64,000 nucleotides of DNA from DMER64 sp049652385 (GCA_049652385.1 JBASDX010000008.1:124001-188000), one strand, 5' to 3'. Shown: positions 49,736 to 59,666, numbered from the stretch's first letter. Program-made: numbers and translations. Notes: a model not told the origin generated them from the sequence alone.

Positions 49736-51070
49736 GTGAACCGCTGGGTAAAGTTTTCTCTGGTAGCCGCAGGTTATCTTATTTGGGTCATCTGGCTGGG
49801 AAATTTCTGGTGGCTTTTTGGCTTGGTCATCATTTTTGATCTTTACATTACAAAGAAGGTCAAGTGGGCATTCTGGAAAAAGACGTACAAAGAAGGTGAA
49901 AAAAGAAACCTGTGGCTGGAATGGCTGGATGCCCTAATTTTTGCTTTAATAGCCGCTACGTTTGTAAAGTCTTTCTTCTTTGAAGCGTATATGATTCCCA
50001 CCTCCTCTATGGAGAACACGCTCATGACAGGAGACTACTTGTTTGTCGGCAAACTAAAGTACGGTCCTGTCAGACCAAGAAATCCTTTAACAGTCCCTTT
50101 GACGCATAATGTGATTTTTGGAAAAGAATCGTATTCAAGAATCATTGAACGCCCCTATAAGCGTATGGCCGGGTTTAAAAAAGTGGAAAGGAATGACATG
50201 GTGGTCTTCAATTTTCCTCATGGAGATACCGTATTGGTCAAATACCCAACAGATGACTTTTACACACACGCCAGGCTTAACGGGGTGAAAAGTACATTAG
50301 ACCACTATGGACCCATAAAAGTACGTCCGCCCGGCAAGGAAGATAATTATGTGAAAAGATGCGTTGCCATAGCCGGAGATACTTTGGAGGTGATAGATGG
50401 ACAAGTTTGGGTAAATGGAGAGCCACAACCGGTATTTTCCGGTATTCGCTCCACGTATGCGGTTGTTACGGACGGGCAGCCTCTGAACAAACGTTTGTTG
50501 GATAAGTACAAGGTTTCTCTGGACGAAGCTCGTTTTGACAACCGTATACCGGGTTACGCTTCTTTACCCCTGAGCCAGCCGCATGCAGAGGAGTTGAGAA
50601 CATTGAGGAATGTACTTTCCGTTACGCAGAACGTTGATGATTTCCCCCCTGACTACCCTGATTCTCAACTGGTTTTATTTCCTTTTGTGGTGTCGGATGA
50701 GTATCAGTGGACTCGTGACAATTACGGTCCGTTATGGGTTCCGAAGGCAGGAACCTCTATTACCCTAACTGTAGAAAATTTACCTTTATACAGACGTATC
50801 ATCACCACTTATGAAGGCCATACCCTGGATATAGAGGATGGCGTTTTCTATATTGATGGAGAAGAAACGACTACCTATACGTTTGGGATGAACTATTATT
50901 TTATGATGGGGGATAACAGGCATAATTCGCTGGATTCGCGCTATTGGGGCTTTGTACCGGAAGACAGAATAGTAGGTAATCCGCTGATAGTCTGGTTTTC
51001 AACAGATAAATTCAAAAAATTTCCTGCAAATGTCAGGTTTGACAGATTATTGAAAGTCAGGTTTAAATAA
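49736..51070 (+). CDS. lepB: Signal peptidase I
   Basis: 444 residues, GTG start at 49736, 6 nt after rplT. Two N-terminal membrane segments (about 8-38 and 65-80). Catalytic Ser91 in MIPTSSMENTL and catalytic Lys207 in YVKRCVAIAGDTLEV; the C-terminal signature is MGDNRHNSLDSRYWGFV (about 397-413). Much longer than the E. coli enzyme (324) because of large insertions between the boxes (about 105-200 and 225-370), as in other Bacteroidota LepB. Cleaves Sec and Tat signal peptides. Confidence 0.93.
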   Translation: MNRWVKFSLVAAGYLIWVIWLGNFWWLFGLVIIFDLYITKKVKWAFWKKTYKEGEKRNLWLEWLDALIFALIAATFVKSFFFEAYMIPTSSMENTLMTGDYLFVGKLKYGPVRPRNPLTVPLTHNVIFGKESYSRIIERPYKRMAGFKKVERNDMVVFNFPHGDTVLVKYPTDDFYTHARLNGVKSTLDHYGPIKVRPPGKEDNYVKRCVAIAGDTLEVIDGQVWVNGEPQPVFSGIRSTYAVVTDGQPLNKRLLDKYKVSLDEARFDNRIPGYASLPLSQPHAEELRTLRNVLSVTQNVDDFPPDYPDSQLVLFPFVVSDEYQWTRDNYGPLWVPKAGTSITLTVENLPLYRRIITTYEGHTLDIEDGVFYIDGEETTTYTFGMNYYFMMGDNRHNSLDSRYWGFVPEDRIVGNPLIVWFSTDKFKKFPANVRFDRLLKVRFK

Positions 51071-51072
51071 AT

Positions 51073-51103
51073 TTTGGGGTTACAAAAAAAATGTTGATAT
51101 TTG
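51073..51103 (+). promoter_or_regulatory. Promoter of rpmB-rpmG-DUF4295
   Basis: -33 TTTG (51073-51076), a 19-nt spacer and a -7 element GATATTTG (51096-51103), one mismatch from TAnnTTTG. It lies 41 nt before the rpmB ATG. Confidence 0.5.
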
Positions 51104-51144
51104 CAACCCCTTAAAATTAATATAATTAAATAAATACAGAATCC

Positions 51145-51387
51145 ATGGCACGAGTTTGTCAAGTTACAGGAAAGAAGAGAATGGTGGGAAATAAAGTATC
51201 CCACTCAAAACGTCGGACCAAACGTGAGTTTGCACCTAATTTAAAAACAAAACGTTTCTGGTTAGAGGAGGAAAATCGATTCGTTACATTAAAAGTGACA
51301 GCCGCCGGGATCCGTACCATCAATAAAAAAGGATTGGCTGCTGTATTGAAAGACTCCAAAGAAAAAGGATTGATAGATATAGTTTAA
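51145..51387 (+). CDS. rpmB: 50S ribosomal protein bL28
   Basis: 80 residues, typical bL28: MARVCQVTGKKRMVGNKVSH then KRRTKREFAPNLKTKRFW. First of a three-gene ribosomal cluster (rpmB, rpmG, DUF4295) typical of Bacteroidota. Confidence 0.97.
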   Translation: MARVCQVTGKKRMVGNKVSHSKRRTKREFAPNLKTKRFWLEEENRFVTLKVTAAGIRTINKKGLAAVLKDSKEKGLIDIV

Positions 51388-51397
51388 TTTTCGTCTT

Positions 51398-51580
51398 ATG
51401 GCAAAGAAAGAAAACAGAGTACAAGTAATCTTGGAATGTACGGAACAGAAAGAAAGTGGCGTTCCGGGAATTTCCCGTTACATTACCACAAAGAATAAAA
51501 AGAATACACCTCAAAGATTGGAACGAAAAAAATACAATCCTTTCTTGAAGAAAGTTACCGTTCACAGAGAGATAAAATAA
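51398..51580 (+). CDS. rpmG: 50S ribosomal protein bL33
   Basis: 60 residues, bL33: RVQVILECTEQKESGVPGIS, RYITTKNKKNTPQRLERKKY. It lacks the paired zinc-binding cysteines (only C14 is present), so it is the zinc-free type. Lies 10 nt after rpmB. Confidence 0.96.
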   Translation: MAKKENRVQVILECTEQKESGVPGISRYITTKNKKNTPQRLERKKYNPFLKKVTVHREIK

Positions 51581-51595
51581 TAAAACAATAATACT

Positions 51596-51754
51596 ATGGC
51601 AAAAAAAGCAGTAGCAACGTTAAGGGATAAAGGTACAGGGAAGGGAACTGTGAAATGCATCCGGATGGTTCGCTCCAAACGTAGTGGTGCTTATGTTTTT
51701 CAGGAAGAAATACTTCCTATAGATAAGGAACAGGAATTCTTTGCATCTAAATAA
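51596..51754 (+). CDS. DUF4295 small basic protein
   Basis: 52 residues, MAKKAVATLRDKGTGKGTVK at the N-terminus, then a basic core (RMVRSKRSGAYVFQ) and an acidic tail ending ASK. It matches the Bacteroidota-specific DUF4295 family, which nearly always follows rpmB-rpmG and is therefore suspected to act with the ribosome. Lies 15 nt after rpmG and is followed by a terminator. Confidence 0.9.
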   Translation: MAKKAVATLRDKGTGKGTVKCIRMVRSKRSGAYVFQEEILPIDKEQEFFASK

Positions 51755-51776
51755 TCTAGAGATACAGATTTGGAAG

Positions 51777-51799
51777 AGCTCCCGCAGGGAGCTTTTTTT
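51777..51799 (+). terminator. Rho-independent terminator after DUF4295
   Basis: A perfect 7-bp stem (51777-51783 with 51787-51793), a 3-nt GCA loop and seven T's (51793-51799). It separates the ribosomal cluster from ftsY and falls inside the upstream open frame of ftsY, which supports the later ftsY start. Confidence 0.88.
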
Positions 51800-51823
51800 G
51801 TTTACGGACACCGTCCTTTTTCT

Positions 51824-51831
51824 TATATTTG
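51824..51831 (+). promoter_or_regulatory. -7 box TATATTTG for ftsY-pheT
   Basis: A perfect TAnnTTTG followed by C; a TTTG lies 23 nt upstream (51797-51800). The box ends 7 nt before the ftsY ATG at 51839, predicting a leader of only a few nucleotides. Confidence 0.65.
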
Positions 51832-51838
51832 CATTCTT

Positions 51839-52741
51839 ATGTTTGGATTGGAGAAAACGAAGAAAAGCCTGCTTACCCGGTTATCCAGGGCTGTAATAGG
51901 CCGCTCAAAAGTAGATGAGCTGGTACTTGATAACTTGGAAGAAGCTTTGATTGCTTCTGATGTGGGAGTAGATACCACATTACGCATTATTGAAAGATTG
52001 GAAGAACGTGTTCAGAAAGATAAATACATGAACACAGAGGAGCTGAACAATTACCTGAGGGAGGAAATTGAAGCTTTGCTCTTGTCTAACGTATATACGA
52101 ACAACGTCCTTCCTTTTGATTTTTCCAAGAAACCCTTGGTTATACTGGTAGTAGGGGTAAACGGAACGGGCAAGACTACTACCATAGGAAAATTGGCCGC
52201 ACAGTTGAAAAAAGCCGGAAAGCAAGTCATGTTGGGTGCAGCAGATACGTTCAGGGCAGCGGCTATTGAGCAGTTGACGATTTGGAGTGAACGTGCCGAT
52301 GTCCCTATAGTAAAGCAGGTTATGGGAAGCGACCCGGCTGCAGTGGCGTATGATGCTCTTGCCTCGGCAATTGCCGGAGATATGGATGTTTTACTTATTG
52401 ATACGGCCGGGAGATTACACAATAAAGTACATTTGATGAATGAACTGGCAAAAATAAGAAGGGTGTTGCAGAAACTTATACCTGAAGCTCCTCACGAAGT
52501 TCTTCTGGTATTGGACGGATCAACCGGACAGAATGCGTACCAGCAGGCACGTGAATTTTCTAAAGCCACGTCTGTTACAGCATTGGCTGTCACCAAGTTG
52601 GATGGAACGGCAAAGGGCGGTGTGGTCATTGGTATAAGTGATATGCTGCAAGTACCTGTGAAGTTTATCGGGGTTGGTGAAGGCATAGAAGATTTGCAAG
52701 TATTTGATAAAACATCTTTTGTAGCGTCTTTGTTTGATTAA
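51839..52741 (+). CDS. ftsY: Signal recognition particle receptor FtsY
   Basis: 300 residues from ATG 51839; the 69-nt upstream extension crosses a terminator and the promoter, so it is rejected. NG domain only: helical N domain (LTRLSRAVIGRSKVDELVLDNLE) and SRP GTPase G domain with GVNGTGKTTTIGKLAAQL (G1, about 111-128), DTFRAAAIEQL, DTAGRLHNK (about 190), TKLDGTAKGG. It lacks the long acidic A domain of E. coli FtsY. Delivers ribosome-nascent chains to the membrane. Confidence 0.96.
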   Translation: MFGLEKTKKSLLTRLSRAVIGRSKVDELVLDNLEEALIASDVGVDTTLRIIERLEERVQKDKYMNTEELNNYLREEIEALLLSNVYTNNVLPFDFSKKPLVILVVGVNGTGKTTTIGKLAAQLKKAGKQVMLGAADTFRAAAIEQLTIWSERADVPIVKQVMGSDPAAVAYDALASAIAGDMDVLLIDTAGRLHNKVHLMNELAKIRRVLQKLIPEAPHEVLLVLDGSTGQNAYQQAREFSKATSVTALAVTKLDGTAKGGVVIGISDMLQVPVKFIGVGEGIEDLQVFDKTSFVASLFD

Positions 52742-52750
52742 AGCATACGT

Positions 52751-55183
52751 ATGAAAATCCTGTACAATTGGCTTAAAGATTACCTGCCTTTGGACATGAC
52801 ACCTGCCCAAACAGCAGAAGTGTTGACAGACATAGGTTTAGAGGTAGAATCTTTAGAAGAAACAGAATCGATACCGGGTGGCCTTAAAGGTGTTGTCACA
52901 GCCCGGGTGTTGACTTGTGAGCCGCATCCGGATTCGGATCACCTGACTTTGACAATGGTAGATTCCGGTGAAGGACAGCCTATACCTGTTGTTTGCGGAG
53001 CTCCTAATGTGGCGGCCGGGCAAAAAGTGTTTTTGGCCACCGTGGGAACGCAATTGACTTTTACAGATGGGAAACAGCTTACCATCAAAAAAAGTAAAAT
53101 ACGGGGGGAGGAATCTCATGGAATGATTTGTGCCGAGGATGAATTGGGTATTGGGACGTCCCACGCAGGAATAATGGTATTGCCGGAAGATACACCTGTG
53201 GGTATTCCGGCGGCAACTTTTTTGAGCCTTCCTTCATACGCTGTTTTTGAAATTGGTTTAACCCCTAACAGGATAGATGCGGCATCGCACATTGGCGTGG
53301 CGCGTGATCTGGCAGCCTGGTATAAAGGGCAAGGAAAAGACATCACTTTGCATCGTCCGGATGTATCGGCTTTTACAGAAAACCCTAATACAGAAGGTGT
53401 CCGTGTTGTGGTAGAAGCCCCGCAGGCTGCTCCGCGATACAGCGGTATTACTTTGAGTAACCTGAAAGTAGGACCTTCTCCTGAATGGTTACAGGAACGT
53501 TTGAGACTGACTGGTATCAGGCCCATCAACAATGTAGTGGATATCACCAATTATGTATTGCTGGAAACGGGACAACCGCTGCATGCTTTTGACAGAGATG
53601 CTATCGAAGGTGATTGTGTAGTAGTTCGTTTTGCCCAACCCGGGGATCGTTTTGTTACTTTGGATGAAGAAGAGCGTATTCTTCATGGGGAGGATTTGAT
53701 GATTTGCAATAAAAAGGAACCTATGTGTATCGGAGGTGTTTTTGGAGGAATGAAGAGCGGAGTAACGGAAAAAACGACGTCCATTTTCCTGGAATCGGCC
53801 TGGTTTCATCCTACATGGATCAGGAGAACTTCCAAACGCCATGGGTTAAAAACAGATGCTTCTTTCCGTTTTGAAAGAGGTACTGACCCTAACGCCACTA
53901 TTTATGCACTCAAACGCGCCGCTTTACTTATGCAGGAAATTTGTGGTGCGCGGATTGAGGGAGAAACCGTTGATGTATATCCCAATCCTGTTGCGGCAGC
54001 ACGTGTGCCTTTTGATTACGACAAGTTGTACGCATTAATAGGAAAGCAAATTGACAAAGAAACGACCGATGCCATTCTTGAAGCCTTGGAGATGGAAAAG
54101 ATAAACGATGCGTTACTTATTCCTACGTATAGGGTTGATGTGACAAGACCCTGCGATGTGGCAGAAGAAGTGCTCAGGATTTATGGTTACAACAACATTG
54201 AAATTCCGGATAAAATAACGGCTTCCTACGTACTTCCCGAGGGCCTCATACCACAACATTTGCGGGATGCTGCAGGAGACAGATTGGCATCGGCCGGCTT
54301 TAGGGAGATTATGTCCAATTCGCTCACCCGGGCGGCATTTTATCACGAGTCGGAAACGTATCCTGCAGAATCGGTGGTGAAAATAGTTAATCCTTTGAGC
54401 AACGATTTAGGCGTGATGCGTCGTACTTTGCTTTGGGGAGGACTGGAAGCTATTGCGCATAATGTAAACAGGCAGCAGTACGATTTGAAATTTTTTGAGC
54501 TGGGGCACGTGTATAGCCTGCAAAATACCGGTGAATCTTTGGAAGATTATGCAGAAGAAGAACATTTGTCTTTGTTTGTTACAGGTAATGACAGGCCTTT
54601 GAACTGGCACACTCTTGCAAGAGAGGTAGATTTTTTCTTGTTAAAATCATATGTGGAATGGCTGGCTGGCAGTTTTGGGGTAGATTTGATGAGGTTGCGT
54701 TTCACAGAAGCCCCGGACGATATTTTTGAGACAGGCATCCGTTACGTGGTTAATGGAAAACCCTTGGCGGACATGGGAAAAATTAATCGTAAATGTCTGA
54801 CCGCCCTGGATATCAAACAAGATGTGTATATGGCAGAAATCCGCTGGGACTTGTTCTTATTATTGATTAACAATAAAAAAATAAAGTTCAAGGAATTGCC
54901 GCGGTTTCCGGAAGTTCACAGAGATTTGGCTTTGGTCGTGGACGAAGATATTCCTTATGCAACTTTACACGGTATAGCATTCAGAACAGAAAAAGAATCC
55001 CTGCAAAATGTTAGTTTGTTTGATGTTTATCAGGGCAAGGGTGTGCCTGAAGGGAAAAAACAGTATGCTCTTCACTTAGTGTTTCGCAATCCACACAAGA
55101 CATTGACGGATGCTTATGTGGAAAAAGCGGTTGAGCGCCTTTTAACAGCTTTCAAGCGAGAAACAGGAGCAGTATTACGATAG
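52751..55183 (+). CDS. pheT: Phenylalanyl-tRNA synthetase beta subunit
   Basis: 810 residues. N-terminal tRNA-binding (EMAP-like) domain about 40-150 (HPDSDHLTLTMVDSG, VVCGAPNVAAGQKV), B3/B4 editing domain (RPINNVVDITNYVLLETGQPLHAFD), B5 domain, catalytic-like core (LSNDLGVMRRTLLWGGLEAIAHNVNR) and C-terminal FDX-ACB anticodon domain (FPEVHRDLALVVDEDI). The alpha subunit pheS is not in the window, so the two are not adjacent here. Lies 9 nt after ftsY. Confidence 0.97.
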   Translation: MKILYNWLKDYLPLDMTPAQTAEVLTDIGLEVESLEETESIPGGLKGVVTARVLTCEPHPDSDHLTLTMVDSGEGQPIPVVCGAPNVAAGQKVFLATVGTQLTFTDGKQLTIKKSKIRGEESHGMICAEDELGIGTSHAGIMVLPEDTPVGIPAATFLSLPSYAVFEIGLTPNRIDAASHIGVARDLAAWYKGQGKDITLHRPDVSAFTENPNTEGVRVVVEAPQAAPRYSGITLSNLKVGPSPEWLQERLRLTGIRPINNVVDITNYVLLETGQPLHAFDRDAIEGDCVVVRFAQPGDRFVTLDEEERILHGEDLMICNKKEPMCIGGVFGGMKSGVTEKTTSIFLESAWFHPTWIRRTSKRHGLKTDASFRFERGTDPNATIYALKRAALLMQEICGARIEGETVDVYPNPVAAARVPFDYDKLYALIGKQIDKETTDAILEALEMEKINDALLIPTYRVDVTRPCDVAEEVLRIYGYNNIEIPDKITASYVLPEGLIPQHLRDAAGDRLASAGFREIMSNSLTRAAFYHESETYPAESVVKIVNPLSNDLGVMRRTLLWGGLEAIAHNVNRQQYDLKFFELGHVYSLQNTGESLEDYAEEEHLSLFVTGNDRPLNWHTLAREVDFFLLKSYVEWLAGSFGVDLMRLRFTEAPDDIFETGIRYVVNGKPLADMGKINRKCLTALDIKQDVYMAEIRWDLFLLLINNKKIKFKELPRFPEVHRDLALVVDEDIPYATLHGIAFRTEKESLQNVSLFDVYQGKGVPEGKKQYALHLVFRNPHKTLTDAYVEKAVERLLTAFKRETGAVLR

Positions 55184-55194
55184 ACAGCAGGTTA

Positions 55195-58100
55195 TTAGCG
55201 CATCCGGATCCAATTTCTCCATAATGTGCGAAACGAGTCGAATTCTTCCTGATATACAAAACCCGCTCCGCTGCGTTGTGTGTTATCCAGGTAATTGGAG
55301 TATTGGTCTGCTGCATGACTAAAAGCCTTCAATCGGAATTTTCCTTTTTCATCCAATTTTAGTTCAATATCGACATTCCCAACCAAATCATTTTCGTTAC
55401 GGGTATACGGGTTATTGCCCATATTGCCGTTGATGACCACACGGTTGTTGAACAAACGGGTAGAAATGGCAACGTCAAATAAATCACCACTTTGTCCGGG
55501 CTGATAATTGAAACCCACATCCAGAGGAATATTCAATTGCACGAAAATATTGTTTAATTGGTTAGACAGGATTTCTGTGGCGTTTGAATATAATAAATTG
55601 GAATTGTAAACAATGCCGGACTCTTGCTCCGGAACAAAATTACTTGATACAAGCAGTGCCACAAACTGACGCATGATTTTATCGTCAGTAGATAAAGCAC
55701 TTTCCACACGAGCCCTGGTCATGGGGTCAATATCATCCAGTTGGATATGAAATCCCAGATTGGGATTCATCAAATTACCCGACATAAGTATCTGACAATC
55801 TACATCCCTTCTGTTGCTCACTACCGTAGTATCCGAGAGCAGCGTGTTAATGGAAGCCTTTGTTTTATAAGAAGCTGTCAGATTGACTTGTGTGTTTTCA
55901 ATACCGCCGTTAAAAGAGACAGTACCACCCGGAACAATTTCAAACCTTTTTGACACAATTCCCTGAAGTCCAAATAAATAGTTTCCACTCTCTACGGAAC
56001 AGTCTCCTAAGATTGAAAATGCGTCATCTTTAGGATCCAATCCCAGGTTGATCAGGCCCGTTCCTCTTGCTTGTATGATATCTCCCGTTACTTTATTGAT
56101 TTCCAGTAATATTTCTGCATCTGTGGTCAGTTCGGTTCTCATATTCAATGTGAGGTTGCCAGCCCTTTCTTTTCGTGTTTTTTTAAATAAGGCGGCTCTT
56201 GTATAAGGATCTCTTCCTGTATAAGAGAGCTGCGGTTCAGCAAAAGAAAGTAAATCTGTTTGTCTGGCTTGTAATGCGGACGATAGAGGTATATGAAGGC
56301 TGGTATAAGGTTCCGGCCTTATGGAAATATCCAATAAAATATTGTCCAAAGGTCCTTTAATCAACAAATTGCCCGTTGCATAAGCTTGTCCGTAAAAGTT
56401 ATCGTTGTCTTTTTCCTGCAGATTCAAACTGTGTAAATTGTTAAAATCTAGTGTGATATCAGTATGAATATCACGGAAATGTTTGTATCTCAGCCCCCCT
56501 TTTACAATTGCATACCTGCCCGAGGCATCTTTAAGTGTATCTCTGGGCAAGAATAATCCTTCTTCTGTCAGATGTACGGGCCCCGATAAAGAATAGGGGA
56601 CCTTTGTATAGTCGATGGTAAAATTCAAGTCAGAAACATAAGTATTGGAACTCACAAGATCCAGATGGGGCAGAATCCCTGATAAATACATATCGCCCGA
56701 TATGTGACCATATACATCTGTAACAAGACTTTTCAGCAAAGGAGCAACAAGTGCGGCTTGAAAGGTATCGAAAGAAGCCTGAAGATCTACTTTTTTTGTA
56801 GAAGGATGGTAAGTCCCGTGAGTCAATAGAGGGTATTTCCCATCAGGCAATGATGCGGCTGCGTCTAATTCAAAACAAGATGTTTTGGGATTCCATGCAC
56901 TTTGCAACCTTATATCTCCGGCCAATGAATCGTTGATAAAAAGTTGTTCACCCAGAAGATTGAGGGAAAAATGCCTGTCATTATAGAAATGTGTGAGATG
57001 TCCTTTTCCCGTAAAAGCTCCTTTAAACGTAAAAGGATACTGTGGAGGCATCAGGGTATTGAATAGAGCAGCATCAAATTTTGACAATTCCACAAAGAGC
57101 GTGTCAGAAGGTACAGGAGACAAGATGCCATGTACTAATAAATACTCCGGCTCTTTATGCATTTCTTCATGTTGTAAAAGCATATTGTGAAGCGCAATAG
57201 TTTTACCGGATAAAACCAGGCTGTCTGTTTGCAAAGTCCAGTGCTTGCCATTTATATACAAATTATCGGAAGTCAGCCATGTTTTTATAACAGGATCCTT
57301 TTGTGTTGGATGTGTAAAAGACAACAGGGAACGTATATCGGCACTGTTCCTATGTTCTTTTTTATGGCTGTAATACAGTTCAGATACAATTTTGTTATCA
57401 AAAGCTGTGGATGTAAGACGTACAGTGTCTGCTTTCAATGGACCCAAGGCCATTTCTTTGCAGGTAACATCTATTCGTAAATCTCTTTTGTCTGCGCGGG
57501 CCAAAAGGTTCAGATCTTTCAGATTGTGTTCTTTATAACCCAGTCTTGGCGCGTTGATAACAGAACTTAAACTGTCATGACCAAAATCAATGAGCGTAAT
57601 TTCTGTTCCGGGCGAAACATATAAGCCGGGCATAAGCAACTCTTCCAGGAAAGCGCTGTTGTTGACTGCAAGGTGTAAGGTTGCCATAGGGCTCCCTTTG
57701 GCAGGTAACAGTTGTTGCATAGAATCACTGTTACGGAACAGGGCAAAGCGTTTATTGACAAGCCCTGTCAGATAACTCATAAGTCCGTCAGTTCCCTCAT
57801 ACGCCGCAGTGAAAGCATCAGAATCTACGGTTACTTTGGAAGAACCGTCTTCTTCCATAATACTTTCCAGAAAAAAGTGTTCCAACGTATGTGTACCGGT
57901 TTTATTATGCAGGGTCAAACCGGAAGCATATAAAGTACCGTCAATATCTCCTTTGTTATTGATATGGGAGAAATCGGCCTGAATCAAACCACTTAGCACA
58001 GCGGACGAGTCACTTTTATACAGATTGAGACGGGTTAAATCTGCATACGCAATATTGGCAAAGAAATTTGCGGCAGCTCCTGTAGATCGTGAAAGGTCTG

Positions 58101-59640
58101 TACGTCCCTGGAAAAGAAAATGGAGATTAGGATCTGCAGCACTGATTCTACCATCAAAAACGCTGTTTTTAAATTCTCCCAACATCTTGAAATCTTTGAA
58201 AACGTAATGGTTAAACTCAAGACGGGAAAGAGAAAGAGTATCGATGAAAGCTTGCATGTTTTTAATGCCGCCTTCCTTAATGCTCACGTTTGCTTTTGCA
58301 AACAAGGTACATGCTCCCAATTCTTCTATGCCTGATAGCTTTCCCAGTTCCAGATTTTTTATGTCAGCAATTCCGGAAAGGATTACTCCGCGTTTGTAGT
58401 CACTGCTGTTGATGAGCAGATCCAGATACAAGTCTCCAAAATCACCATTAAGATTTCCATTCACTACAAAATCAGTAAGCAGCCCTGTCAGACGTCCTTT
58501 AAAGTCAAAAGAAGTAAAGGCTCCTGTGCGCTTTTCCAATGTGTTAAGATAAACAGCGGCAATGTTGTACAAAATGTGATTTAAGTCTCCTATATCCGAA
58601 TGCAGGCTGTCAATACGTACTGTTAAAACAGTTTCTTTTTGCTGGGGTAATCCTTTTAACTGAAATCCGCATTGCAACTGTGTTCGTCCGTTAACAGAAC
58701 GTACCTTTACATTGTCAGAACGTAAATTGCTGACCGTGCCGGTAACTTTTCCCTGGGCTTCCAGGTCCAGTACAAAATCGGAGGGAAAATTAAGGGCGTA
58801 ATAAGCAATGGACTTAAAAGAAACCAAAGAGCTGTCAAATTCAAGTTCCATATGTACTTTGTTGACATAGTCAGCTAAGTGGTTTACATGACCATAGTGC
58901 ATACGAAAATACCGGGCAGTAAGGAAAGAGTAATTGTCTTTGGCCACCATATTATATACGAAGGCTTCCTGATGGTCAACGGTGACATCACCCTCCAGAT
59001 GTTGTATAACATATCCTGATTGTTCTTTTCCACATAAATGGTCCAGCCGGGCTTCTACCATGCCGTCTTTAAAACGGACATGTTGCAGCTCTATAGCGAT
59101 GCTGTCTATGTGCATATTTGAAAAATCAATGCTGTTAACCCTATCGCGCATTAACCGGCTATCTTCATTAATCATGTGATAAGCAAAGCGTTCTAATATT
59201 ATAGTACGGGCGCGGATATCCCAGTCGAAAGGCTTTCTTATTGTGTCTGCTCGTCCTGTCCGGGAAAAAATACGGGAAACATTAGCTTGTTCGTCTCTCG
59301 TAATCAGATGAAACGAACCCTGAGAAAGAAGAATTTTCCGGAATTTTATTTTTTTCCCAAGAGGGTTGAAAGTGCTTAACGTAACGGCTAATTTATTTGT
59401 ATGAAAAAGGGTATCCGAAGATGTTGTTACAACAACATCGTTCATTACCAATTTGTTGAAAAACAGGAAATGCACAGAACCAATTTTTATATCGGCTTCC
59501 CAAGCATCCGATAGCCATTGGGCTGTTTTTTCTGCCAAATGATTTTGGACCGAAGGTGTCTGAAGGGTAATGAACAAACCGGATAGCCCTATAGCTATCA
59601 AAAAGAGCAGGGTACGAAGTATGTTCTTGAAAGTCTTCAT
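55195..59640 (-). CDS. tamB: TamB-like translocation/assembly module protein
   Basis: 1481 residues from ATG 59640 (MKTFKNILRTLLFLIAIGLS), chosen because it starts the N-terminal membrane anchor and follows the -7 boxes; the frame is open 42 nt further. One anchor at about 8-26, then a very long repetitive beta-rich region of alternating strands, as in AsmA/TamB bridge proteins, and a C-terminal DUF490 domain (about 1130-1460, GDCSVESGNYLFGLQG, SDLLYSNATEILSNQL-type segments). TamB-type proteins span the periplasm and help outer-membrane lipid transport or protein assembly. Monocistronic, convergent with pheT. Confidence 0.9.
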   Translation of the reverse strand: MKTFKNILRTLLFLIAIGLSGLFITLQTPSVQNHLAEKTAQWLSDAWEADIKIGSVHFLFFNKLVMNDVVVTTSSDTLFHTNKLAVTLSTFNPLGKKIKFRKILLSQGSFHLITRDEQANVSRIFSRTGRADTIRKPFDWDIRARTIILERFAYHMINEDSRLMRDRVNSIDFSNMHIDSIAIELQHVRFKDGMVEARLDHLCGKEQSGYVIQHLEGDVTVDHQEAFVYNMVAKDNYSFLTARYFRMHYGHVNHLADYVNKVHMELEFDSSLVSFKSIAYYALNFPSDFVLDLEAQGKVTGTVSNLRSDNVKVRSVNGRTQLQCGFQLKGLPQQKETVLTVRIDSLHSDIGDLNHILYNIAAVYLNTLEKRTGAFTSFDFKGRLTGLLTDFVVNGNLNGDFGDLYLDLLINSSDYKRGVILSGIADIKNLELGKLSGIEELGACTLFAKANVSIKEGGIKNMQAFIDTLSLSRLEFNHYVFKDFKMLGEFKNSVFDGRISAADPNLHFLFQGRTDLSRSTGAAANFFANIAYADLTRLNLYKSDSSAVLSGLIQADFSHINNKGDIDGTLYASGLTLHNKTGTHTLEHFFLESIMEEDGSSKVTVDSDAFTAAYEGTDGLMSYLTGLVNKRFALFRNSDSMQQLLPAKGSPMATLHLAVNNSAFLEELLMPGLYVSPGTEITLIDFGHDSLSSVINAPRLGYKEHNLKDLNLLARADKRDLRIDVTCKEMALGPLKADTVRLTSTAFDNKIVSELYYSHKKEHRNSADIRSLLSFTHPTQKDPVIKTWLTSDNLYINGKHWTLQTDSLVLSGKTIALHNMLLQHEEMHKEPEYLLVHGILSPVPSDTLFVELSKFDAALFNTLMPPQYPFTFKGAFTGKGHLTHFYNDRHFSLNLLGEQLFINDSLAGDIRLQSAWNPKTSCFELDAAASLPDGKYPLLTHGTYHPSTKKVDLQASFDTFQAALVAPLLKSLVTDVYGHISGDMYLSGILPHLDLVSSNTYVSDLNFTIDYTKVPYSLSGPVHLTEEGLFLPRDTLKDASGRYAIVKGGLRYKHFRDIHTDITLDFNNLHSLNLQEKDNDNFYGQAYATGNLLIKGPLDNILLDISIRPEPYTSLHIPLSSALQARQTDLLSFAEPQLSYTGRDPYTRAALFKKTRKERAGNLTLNMRTELTTDAEILLEINKVTGDIIQARGTGLINLGLDPKDDAFSILGDCSVESGNYLFGLQGIVSKRFEIVPGGTVSFNGGIENTQVNLTASYKTKASINTLLSDTTVVSNRRDVDCQILMSGNLMNPNLGFHIQLDDIDPMTRARVESALSTDDKIMRQFVALLVSSNFVPEQESGIVYNSNLLYSNATEILSNQLNNIFVQLNIPLDVGFNYQPGQSGDLFDVAISTRLFNNRVVINGNMGNNPYTRNENDLVGNVDIELKLDEKGKFRLKAFSHAADQYSNYLDNTQRSGAGFVYQEEFDSFRTLWRNWIRMR

Positions 59641-59650
59641 AGGGGTTCCC

Positions 59651-59666
59651 CAAACATACAAAGTTA
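59651..59666 (-). promoter_or_regulatory. Two adjacent -7 boxes (minus strand) for tamB
   Basis: CAAACATA (59651-59658) and CAAAGTTA (59659-59666) read TATGTTTG and TAACTTTG on the minus strand, back to back without a gap. They end 10 and 18 nt from the tamB ATG. Confidence 0.55.

Noticed and set aside
51770..51838. Upstream extension of ftsY starting near 51770
   Set aside because: It crosses a strong terminator hairpin and the ftsY -7 box.
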